The notes under the pieces are model-generated. The model saw only the letters and a list, made by a program, of their open reading frames with translations. It was not told the DNA's origin and did not search any database. From NCBI GenBank assembly GCA_031292735.1, contig JARLGP010000242.1, forward strand, positions 1-28,617: DNA of 28,617 nucleotides, written 5' to 3'. The position numbers were made by a program, and so were the translations under genes. Positions 22,905 to 28,617 of this stretch are shown here, piece by piece. Numbering within the stretch: position 1 is the first letter of the stretch; each line of letters starts with the position of its first letter. This DNA comes from Holophaga sp. (GTDB lineage: Bacteria > Acidobacteriota > Holophagae > Holophagales > Holophagaceae).

Positions 22905-24011
22905 TCACTGCTCCCCCAGTTCCGTTTCCAGCTCCTCGACCGTTGGCAGGACGCCAGCGAACTCCTGGGGCAGGTTCTCGACGATCAGGGTCTCCCACTG
23001 GGCAACACCGATCGGCTTGTTGAAGTCCCGCAGGGCGTATTCGGCCACGATCTTGTTCTTGGCTCGGCACAGCAGCAGGCCAATCGATGGCTTGTCATCA
23101 GGATGGCGAAGCAGATCATCGACCGCGGAGAGGTAGAGGTTCAGTTGGCCGACGAAGCCCGGGTCAAAGGGCACGGCTTTGAGCTCCACGATGACGTAGC
23201 AGCGAAGCTTCAAGTGGTAGAAGAGAAGGTCCACGTAGAAGTCCTGATCACCGACCTCCAGATGGACTTGGCGTCCTACGAAAGCGAACCCTGCGCCCAG
23301 TTCCAGAAGGAAATGCTGGATGTGGTCCACCAGGGCCTGCTCCACCTCCCGCTCCCGGCGTGGGTCAGCGGTCCCCAGGAAATCGAAAAGGTAGGGGTCC
23401 TTGAGTACCTGGGTTGCCATGTCCGAATCTGCAGGCGGCAAGGTGAGTGGAAAGTTCGTGACAGCCTTCCCTTGCCGTTCATGGGCCTTGTGGTCCATCT
23501 GGAGTTCCAGGATGCTTCTGCTCCAGCCTTGAGCGACCGCTTGACGGGCATACCAGATGCGGACCTCAGGATCCTTCTCCCTTTGGAGAAGGCGGACCAT
23601 ATGCCCCCATGGCAATTGTGAAACAACCTGTTTCACAATTTCGATGTCGGGATAAGCCCCAGCAAAACTACGCATAAGGAGCAGATTGCGGGGGGAGAAT
23701 CCCTGCATTCCAGGGAACTCCTCGCGAAGATCCGCCGCCAGACGGTCGATGACCTTGGTCCCCCAACCCTGCCGCTCCTGGCGATCCAAGATCAAACGCC
23801 CCAGGTCCCAGTACAGCAGCACCATGCCCTGGTTGGCGGAAACGACAACCCGGAGCCGCTCCTTCTGGATCCGCTGCCTGATCTCGGCCAAGGTAAGGAG
23901 GTAGTCCTCCGGCAATTCGGCGAGAGGTGGAGCGGCAGGGAAAGCGGCCTCTTCGCGGGTCCGACCCCGCACTCGGCGCTCGCCCCGGCTGGCAGACTTC
24001 TTATTCGCCAT
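22905..24011 (-). CDS. YhcG/DUF1016-family PDDEXK nuclease
   Basis: A 368-residue protein of the DUF1016 (YhcG) family, linked to PD-(D/E)XK nucleases and common in defence islands and restriction loci. A basic N-terminus precedes the DUF1016 N-terminal domain (about 35-180), with the conserved VLLYWDLGRLI, GFSPRNLLLMRSF and VSQLPWGHMVRLL segments. The C-terminal nuclease domain starts near DPYLFDFLG (about 205). It carries DFYVDLLFYHLKLRCYVIVELK, in which Asp near 261 and Glu277-x-Lys279 form the PDDEXK core, followed by GQLNLYLSAVDD. ATG 24011 has AGGGAT just upstream. It points toward the tRNA and is the first gene of the accessory region. The biological target is unknown; a role in DNA processing or phage defence is inference. 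Confidence 0.85.
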   Translation of the reverse strand: MANKKSASRGERRVRGRTREEAAFPAAPPLAELPEDYLLTLAEIRQRIQKERLRVVVSANQGMVLLYWDLGRLILDRQERQGWGTKVIDRLAADLREEFPGMQGFSPRNLLLMRSFAGAYPDIEIVKQVVSQLPWGHMVRLLQREKDPEVRIWYARQAVAQGWSRSILELQMDHKAHERQGKAVTNFPLTLPPADSDMATQVLKDPYLFDFLGTADPRREREVEQALVDHIQHFLLELGAGFAFVGRQVHLEVGDQDFYVDLLFYHLKLRCYVIVELKAVPFDPGFVGQLNLYLSAVDDLLRHPDDKPSIGLLLCRAKNKIVAEYALRDFNKPIGVAQWETLIVENLPQEFAGVLPTVEELETELGEQ

Positions 24012-24561
24012 CGGGCATCCCTTTCAAGTTGGCGTTGAGGGCCGGATCCGGTCTCATTTCTTCGGATTGCTGCAAGGAGCCATCATGTCCCACCGTCTTC
24101 GAGCGCCCCATCATCACCCCAACCAATTGAGGGTGGATGCTAGCTTATCGGATGAGCCCATTCAAGGGCATCACCACGGAACCGCACGCTTGGTCAGCCT
24201 CGTTGGTGGCATGTCCTTACCTGCGGGGAGCGAAGCCCAACCGGGTGTTCCCCCTTCCTGGACCTTGAGAGCCAAACCGGCCTGAAGGCCCCTACCCTGC
24301 CTTGACCGTGGCTTCGCGCTCCAGGAGCTCTTCGACGCAGGTCTTCGGTATGACCAAATGGGTTCCTTTCCGCCAGCCAGGCATTGTTCCTCGACCCCCA
24401 GGCTCTCCCATAACCAACTGGACAGGTAGACCTGGAGCGAGGCATTGCCGCATTGCCACTTTTTCACGTTTGGGCCCAAAGTCCCTTGCGGCCAATGTCG
24501 AACAGCGAAGAGAATGAATAATTCCGACCCCGCACCCAAATAGGCCCTTTCTGGCGACCGC
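24012..24561. other. Gene-poor 550-base stretch between nuclease and SIR2-HerA cassette
   Basis: Short frames are present on both strands, but none shows coding character or a recognisable domain apart from the excisionase-like relic near 24292-24370. An 8-base tandem GCATTGCC repeat lies at 24442-24457. A TATAAT-like AATAAT at 24517-24522 could be the -10 element of the SIR2 gene, but no convincing -35 was seen. Confidence 0.5.
24292..24370 (-). pseudogene. Relic of an excisionase-type HTH gene (3' end)
   Basis: On the minus strand this encodes LVIPKTCVEELLEREATVKAG before a TAG stop, nearly identical to the C-terminus of the intact HTH gene at 27751-28005 (LVIPKTCVEEFLERESTVKAG). The 63 bases at 24294-24356 match 27753-27815 with 8 differences. 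Upstream codons no longer resemble the intact HTH, so only the 3' end survives. Confidence 0.65.
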
Positions 24562-25599
24562 ATGAACGCCGAATTGTCATCCATCCTCCCGAACATCGCC
24601 CATACCCTGGATGGAACGGGATTCCTATTTGGGGCTGGAACATCTTGTGAGGCGGGTTACCCCATGATGCCCCGGCTTACCCGTGAGGTCCTATCATCTC
24701 TGGACGCCGACGAGCGCAGGTGCCTTGATTGTGTCCTCGACCACGCCGAGACGACCTACGACGAGGCCAATGCATCACCAAATATCGAAGTGCTTTCCGA
24801 TTTGGTCATCGCGTACGGACTCAATTCAGGCGGGAAAAGCGTCCAAGCACTGGAGAAGCGCCTACGAATCCTCATTATTGAACGCATTCTGGCTGTAAAA
24901 CAGCCTAATATTGAAAACCATATTCGCTTCTTCGCGGCATTGAAGAACAGAGCATTTGGTCTGCCATGCACTGTTTGGATCTTCACTACAAATTACGACT
25001 TGCTTCTGGAAACCGCTGCAGCCAGGGCGGGTGTTAATATCGAAAACGGCTTCCTTGGAACGACCGAACGGTACTTTACACCTTCACAGTTTTCATGTGT
25101 TACCGGCACGACAAGAGGGAGCATGTTTATGCGCGGTAACAACCTCACCGTGAAACTCGTAAAACTCCATGGTTCGGTATCTTGGAGCATGGAACAATCG
25201 GGAATCTATGAAAGACATCCGGATGCAATGACGGCCGAATCCGAGCGCTTAATGGTCTTACCTCGCCGGAAGAAGGTGTTCGAAACCCTTTCTCCGCCAT
25301 ATGACACGCTGTTTACTCAAATGAGCCGGGTCATTGGGACAGAATGCAAGTACCTCGTCAGTTGCGGATACAGTTTTTCGGATGACCATATCAATCAGCA
25401 AGTGCTCTTCCCAGCAATCATGCAAAACAAATGCCGCCTGTTCGCGCTGAGCCAAGAGGAACCGCCAGGATTGGGGCCATTCCTGGCCCACAGGAATTGC
25501 TCTGGAGGGTTCGAAACCCACCGCCACATCAGTTGTGTGCGCGATACCAACGGGACTGATGCTTGGAAGTTCAGCCAATTTGTCACATTGTTTGAATAG
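24562..25599 (+). CDS. SIR2-family NADase of a SIR2-HerA defence system
   Basis: A 345-residue protein with a SIR2-like Rossmann fold. FLFGAGTSCEAGYP (21-34) is the NAD-binding loop, FTTNYDLLLE (141-150) carries the catalytic Asn 144, KLHGSVSW (201-208) the catalytic His 203, and GYSFSDDHIN (269-278) the closing motif. This pattern is that of defence-type SIR2 proteins (SIR2_2 type), which degrade NAD+ on phage infection, rather than of protein deacetylases, whose zinc-binding cysteine quartet is absent. The HerA gene starts 8 bases downstream, forming the known two-gene SIR2-HerA arrangement. There is no strong ribosome site before ATG 24562. Codon use is more AT-rich than in the core genes, a sign of transfer. 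NAD depletion is inferred from the family. Confidence 0.85.
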   Translation: MNAELSSILPNIAHTLDGTGFLFGAGTSCEAGYPMMPRLTREVLSSLDADERRCLDCVLDHAETTYDEANASPNIEVLSDLVIAYGLNSGGKSVQALEKRLRILIIERILAVKQPNIENHIRFFAALKNRAFGLPCTVWIFTTNYDLLLETAAARAGVNIENGFLGTTERYFTPSQFSCVTGTTRGSMFMRGNNLTVKLVKLHGSVSWSMEQSGIYERHPDAMTAESERLMVLPRRKKVFETLSPPYDTLFTQMSRVIGTECKYLVSCGYSFSDDHINQQVLFPAIMQNKCRLFALSQEEPPGLGPFLAHRNCSGGFETHRHISCVRDTNGTDAWKFSQFVTLFE

Positions 25600-25607
25600 G
25601 ATATTCA

Positions 25608-27317
25608 ATGAGCGATTACCAAATCGGGAAAGTGGTTGGGGTTACAGGGGATGAGATCTTCGTCTCATTGATTGATCACGACATTTCGACGGATGACCAC
25701 CGTGGAGTGCCGGATTCCATGACGGTTCATTTGTCCACAGCGGATGGTCCCACACCTGTCCTAATCGGCCAGCCTGGTACCTTTATTACCGTCTCTTTGC
25801 CCTCCGGAAAGCTCTTGTGCATGGTCACCGGGATTGAAATGCGCGAAGGCAAGGCTAGTGCGGTGGAGTCACGAGAGGCTGAAGCAGAGGGCAGCATGTT
25901 AATGGACCGAGCTACGCGGGCCTTGTCGACCATCCCGGTTGGTACCCTAAGTCCCTCAGGATTGTTCGAACGCGGAACGGATATTTTGCCCACGGTCAAC
26001 GCTCCCGTTTTTGCGGTTCCCCCAGCCTTGGTGAACCATGTGTACCAAAGCTATGCTCAAGGCGATTTTGCAATTGGAAAGCTTTCAATTCTTCCAGATC
26101 AATTGGCCAAAATCAATCTGGATGCCTTCTTGACCCGCCACGCGGCGGTCCTTGGTCAAACGGGCGGCGGCAAGTCTTGGACGGTAGCATCCTTGATTCA
26201 GAAAATCTGCGGATTTGAGCAAGCCACAGTTGTCCTCTTTGACCTTCATGGAGAGTACACCAAGACCTTTGGAGACGCGGCGGATGTCATTTCCGCAAGT
26301 GAATTGGAACTGCCTTACTGGTTGATGAATTCGGAAGAGTTGCTGGGTCTGATGGTTGATCGCACAGAGTCTGCCGCCCCCAACCAGATAGCCAAGTTCA
26401 AGGAATTGCTGCAAGCAGCGAAGGAGGCTCAGCCCGAGAACCAGAAGTTGGGACTCAAGAAAATCACCATCGATACGCCTGTCTATTTTGATTTCACTCA
26501 GATCATCAACGACTTTCGGGCGTTGGATACCCAGATGGTTACGGGGTCCACTGGTAAAGATAAACAAGGGCCATTGCACGGCCAGTTTTCCCGCATGCTG
26601 ATGCGTGTGGACTCCAGGCTGAATGACCGTCGGTACGACCTCATCTTTAGGCCAAAGTCCTACAACACGAGCGCTTCGATGGAAGATCTGTTCCGTCGTC
26701 TACTTGGCGAACGGAATGGAGATAGGAAGAAGGTCGTGGTTGTCGACCTAAGTCCGGTCCCATTTGACGTTCGTTCCTCAGTTATTTCCCTGATCCTTCG
26801 ATGCCTATTCGATTTCGCCTACTGGCATCGCAGGGTTCATTCCAAGCGATTCCCAATCTCGGTTTTCGCAGACGAAGCGCACATCTATCTTTGCGACGGA
26901 GACCCCGCGACTGAAGCGGCAAAACATTCCGCTGAACGAATAGCAAAGGAGGGGCGGAAGTATGGGGTCAGCCTTACCGTGATTAGCCAGCGCCCACGGG
27001 AAGTCTCTTCCACCATCCTTTCCCAGTGTGGGAGCTTCCTCTGCCTTCGGATCTCCAATCCCGATGACCAATCCTACGTACGAAACCTCCTCCCTGATTC
27101 CGTGCGCGGGATTGCTAGCATGTTTTCCACTCTGAGACGTGGAGAGTGTGTACTGATCGGCGATTCGGTGCTCATGCCCACCAGGATCAAGATCGATATC
27201 CCATCCCCGGCACCGGAGAGTGACGACGCCTCCTTTTACAATGCTTGGAACCAACCGCCGGGAGACATCGATTTCGCTGGCGTTCTGATGGCGTGGAGAA
27301 ACCAGGAGGTTGGTTGA
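25608..27317 (+). CDS. herA: HerA-type hexameric ATPase of a SIR2-HerA defence system
   Basis: A 569-residue FtsK/HerA-superfamily ATPase. Residues 1-75 form an N-terminal HAS-barrel (IGKVVGVTGDEIFVSLIDHD). Walker A is GQTGGGKS (183-190). VVLFDLHGEY (208-217) is the HerA hallmark following the P-loop. Walker B is FADEAH (420-425). The sensor/arginine region ISQRPREVSSTILSQC (459-474) and the C-terminal RGECVLIGDSVLMPTRIKI segment complete the family pattern. In known systems a HerA hexamer scaffolds SIR2 subunits and regulates their NADase activity. AGGA at 25598-25601 lies about 6 bases before ATG 25608, and the SIR2 stop is 8 bases away, so the two are co-translated. No NurA nuclease gene is adjacent, which argues against the DNA-repair HerA-NurA pair. 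Confidence 0.88.
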   Translation: MSDYQIGKVVGVTGDEIFVSLIDHDISTDDHRGVPDSMTVHLSTADGPTPVLIGQPGTFITVSLPSGKLLCMVTGIEMREGKASAVESREAEAEGSMLMDRATRALSTIPVGTLSPSGLFERGTDILPTVNAPVFAVPPALVNHVYQSYAQGDFAIGKLSILPDQLAKINLDAFLTRHAAVLGQTGGGKSWTVASLIQKICGFEQATVVLFDLHGEYTKTFGDAADVISASELELPYWLMNSEELLGLMVDRTESAAPNQIAKFKELLQAAKEAQPENQKLGLKKITIDTPVYFDFTQIINDFRALDTQMVTGSTGKDKQGPLHGQFSRMLMRVDSRLNDRRYDLIFRPKSYNTSASMEDLFRRLLGERNGDRKKVVVVDLSPVPFDVRSSVISLILRCLFDFAYWHRRVHSKRFPISVFADEAHIYLCDGDPATEAAKHSAERIAKEGRKYGVSLTVISQRPREVSSTILSQCGSFLCLRISNPDDQSYVRNLLPDSVRGIASMFSTLRRGECVLIGDSVLMPTRIKIDIPSPAPESDDASFYNAWNQPPGDIDFAGVLMAWRNQEVG

Positions 27318-27329
27318 ACCCGAACTGAA

Positions 27330-27352
27330 GGACTGAGGGACAACCTCTGTCC
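27330..27352 (+). terminator. Possible hairpin after the SIR2-HerA cassette
   Basis: GGAC-T-GAGG (27330-27338) pairs with CCTC-T-GTCC (27344-27352) around GACAA, with a central T-T mismatch. It begins 13 bases past the HerA stop. There is no following T-run, so termination is uncertain. Confidence 0.4.
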
Positions 27353-27392
27353 GTGCTGCTTACGCATACTCATCCGATCCGGACGATATGCC

Positions 27393-27764
27393 ATGCAGCT
27401 TGCCGAAGCGCTGGTTCAACGCAAGGCCCTGAAGGAGCGGATCCAGCAGCTCCAGGAGGCGATAGAAGTCGCAGCCATCAACAACGAGGGCGCCAACCCC
27501 GATAAGGACCTGCGGGTTCTGGAGGGGGACCTGGACCGGGTCCGGCAGAAATTCGAGGCCATCGTCGTTCGGATCCACCGCACCAACCTCGCGGCCCAGC
27601 TCCCCAACGGCCAGAGCATCACCGCCGCCATCGCCCGGCGGGACACGCCCGCCGCGAAGCACCGCTTCGCTAAATCCCTTCTGGACCTGGTGTTCAACCG
27701 GAACAAGCGCGAGGGCTGGAACCCGGACAAGACGCGGCAGGCGGCCTTCCTTACCCTGCCTTAA
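27393..27764 (+). CDS. DIP1984/septicolysin-like protein, shortened
   Basis: A 123-residue protein. Residues 1-83 follow the DIP1984-family pattern: MQLAEALVQRKALKERIQQL, an acidic linker, then a helix ending in VVRIHRTN and ITAAIARRD. Family members run to about 150 residues, with a further helical half after the ARRD motif. Here residues 85-123 (AAKHRFAKSLLDLVFNRNKR and onward) do not look like that half, and no other frame restores it. The ORF ends inside the 3' end of the convergent HTH gene, overlapping it by 14 bases. It may be a truncated or hybrid gene created when neighbouring mobile DNA moved. Function of the family is not established. Confidence 0.55.
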   Translation: MQLAEALVQRKALKERIQQLQEAIEVAAINNEGANPDKDLRVLEGDLDRVRQKFEAIVVRIHRTNLAAQLPNGQSITAAIARRDTPAAKHRFAKSLLDLVFNRNKREGWNPDKTRQAAFLTLP

Positions 27765-28005
27765 CGGTAGATTCGCGCTCCAGGAACTCCTCGACGCAGG
27801 TCTTTGGGATGACCAGGGCGCGCCCAACCCTGACGCAGCCAAGCTTCCCTTCGTGGATGAGCTGGCGGACCGTGGTCGTGCCCAAAGAGATGCGCTCCGC
27901 CACCTCTGGAACGGTATAGGCCAGCTTCTCGGCAGGGAGCTGGTAAGCCTGAGGCTGGGGTTGGGCATAGGCGGGTTGGCACTGCTCGATTTTGCGTGGG
28001 CGCAT
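27751..28005 (-). CDS. Excisionase-type helix-turn-helix DNA-binding protein
   Basis: An 84-residue protein. A proline and glutamine-rich N-terminus of about 25 residues precedes a MerR/excisionase-like winged helix: AYTVPEVAERISLGTTTVRQLIHEGKLGCVRVGRALVIPKTCVEEFLERE. This is the HTH_17 (excisionase/AlpA-like) layout, in which a helix-turn-helix is followed by a basic hairpin and a helix. Such proteins act as recombination directionality factors or small regulators in islands and plasmids. AGGAGA precedes ATG 28005 by about 6 bases. Two tandem 10-bp repeats lie 31-50 bases upstream and could be its binding sites. A relic of its 3' end exists at 24292-24370. No integrase is visible. Confidence 0.78.
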   Translation of the reverse strand: MRPRKIEQCQPAYAQPQPQAYQLPAEKLAYTVPEVAERISLGTTTVRQLIHEGKLGCVRVGRALVIPKTCVEEFLERESTVKAG

Positions 28006-28035
28006 GGCGCGTCTCCTGAGTCTTGATGGATTCGG

Positions 28036-28055
28036 TGAATGTTGATGAATGTTGA
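28036..28055. repeat. Two tandem 10-bp repeats upstream of the HTH gene
   Basis: TGAATGTTGA occurs twice head-to-tail, in the 146-base gap (28006-28151) between the HTH gene and the preceding minus-strand gene. The position suits an operator or an excisionase-binding array. The rest of the gap shows nothing recognisable. Confidence 0.6.
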
Positions 28056-28151
28056 CGAAAGGTCCGCCGAGGTGAAGGTGCCCAGCCGCGTTAGGGAAGA
28101 CCGGGCTGTGGTGTCGGCAATGGGAGCCAAGGACAGTGTTACCTGCCCACT

Positions 28152-28592
28152 TCAGTCACCCGCCTTCTCAAGCTCCCCCAGTAAGGCCTGGGCCTTGGTA
28201 TCCCAGCCCTTGGTCAGGGCCTTGCCGCGAAGACCTTCCCGGAGGAATTCAGCAACCTTAGCCACCTGGTCCCGGAGGTCCGTCCCGCGCTCTTCCAGGT
28301 CCAGCTGGGCGCCGATGGCCTTGGCGCAATATTCGTCCTGGGTCAGCCTGCTGCGGCCCGTCCGCCGGTGGTTCATCAGGACCAGCTTGAGCCGATACCT
28401 CAGCTCCTCGGGAACGGTCAGGGTGATCCTCGCCATGGGCACCAGGGCCGAGGGATCCGCCTCATCGGCCTTGGGCTTGGGTGCCGGCGCAGCATCAGGC
28501 GCCTGCGCGGCCCGGTCCATGGGCAACTGCGCATTGAACCCGTTCTGGACCAAGGCGAGCAGATCGGTCTCGGTGGGAGGCTTCGGCTTCAT
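28152..28592 (-). CDS. Hypothetical protein with possible ribbon-helix-helix segment
   Basis: A 146-residue protein I do not recognise with certainty. Residues 1-50 are polar, alanine and proline-rich and probably disordered (MKPKPPTETDLLALVQNGF, then APAPKPKADEADP). The segment ARITLTVPEELRYRLKLVLM followed by RLTQDEYCAKAIGAQLD resembles a ribbon-helix-helix DNA-binding fold of the CopG/ParG kind. A C-terminal helical stretch follows. Proteins of this layout often sit next to ParA-type ATPases on plasmids and integrative elements; the region upstream of its start lies beyond the window. GAGGTG stands 4 bases before ATG 28592. It is read in the same direction as the HTH gene and may share a transcript with it. 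Function is not assigned. Confidence 0.6.
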   Translation of the reverse strand: MKPKPPTETDLLALVQNGFNAQLPMDRAAQAPDAAPAPKPKADEADPSALVPMARITLTVPEELRYRLKLVLMNHRRTGRSRLTQDEYCAKAIGAQLDLEERGTDLRDQVAKVAEFLREGLRGKALTKGWDTKAQALLGELEKAGD

Positions 28593-28617
28593 TTGGCACC
28601 TCGGTGCAGGGTTTCGC

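Noticed and set aside
24171..24596. A 141-codon minus-strand frame in the gap before the SIR2 gene
   Set aside because: No recognisable domain or ribosome site, and it overlaps the SIR2 start. Only the excisionase-like relic in a different frame has supporting similarity.
25608..27317. HerA as part of a HerA-NurA DNA end-resection pair
   Set aside because: No NurA or Mre11/Rad50-like gene is adjacent; the partner eight bases upstream is a SIR2-type NADase.
22590..28617. Attachment-site duplication of the tRNA-Ala 3' end within the window
   Set aside because: I looked for a second copy of the T-arm and acceptor 3' sequence downstream and saw none; if an island exists, its far end is outside the window.

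Overview
The window is high-GC chromosomal DNA from a diderm (Gram-negative type) bacterium. An MglA-type GTPase, LolA- and ArnD-like envelope proteins, a PPi-type phosphofructokinase, a fused gamma-alpha KorA with KorB, and a CheB-CheR-PAS fusion occur together. This set fits an Acidobacteriota member of the Holophagae (Geothrix/Holophaga-like). That placement is inference from gene content and was not tested.

Positions 1-9.8 kb hold metabolism and sensing. In order they are PPi-phosphofructokinase (+), an exported SagB-type nitroreductase (+), tryptophanase (-), a Nudix-like lipoprotein (-), an ArnD-type deformylase (-), a CheB-CheR-coiled-coil-PAS fusion with a translationally coupled two-PAS protein (+), and an HNH nuclease (-).

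Positions 9.9-18.6 kb are core housekeeping. tsaE and nnr overlap on the minus strand. A stand-alone B12-binding methylmalonyl-CoA mutase subunit follows (+). Next is a minus-strand pair, MglA-like GTPase with a long proline-rich tail and a LolA-like carrier, then lexA with a promoter that predicts a nearly leaderless mRNA. korA-korB, a 2-oxoacid:ferredoxin oxidoreductase, run on the plus strand. A small exported protein of unknown function sits behind a near-consensus promoter.

Positions 18.6-22.5 kb form a four-gene efflux operon: TetR regulator, HlyD-type membrane fusion protein, ABC ATPase and ABC-2 permease. Every junction overlaps by 4 bases (GTGA, TTGA, ATGA). It is preceded by a 41-bp dyad that looks like the TetR operator. 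The TetR frame is broken at a run of nine C residues just after its only plausible start. This could be a phase-variable switch, a mutation or a sequencing error.

From about 22.6 kb to the end the window becomes accessory. A tRNA-Ala(CGC) with promoter and terminator marks the boundary. Beyond it lie a YhcG/DUF1016 PDDEXK nuclease (-), a gene-poor stretch with a relic of an excisionase-like gene, and a two-gene SIR2-HerA cassette (+) whose codon use is visibly more AT-rich than the core genes. After that come a shortened DIP1984-like gene, an excisionase-type HTH gene and a possible ribbon-helix-helix protein. SIR2-HerA pairs are known NAD-depleting anti-phage systems, so this is best read as a defence and mobile-element region beside a tRNA gene. 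No integrase, CRISPR array or rRNA was seen.
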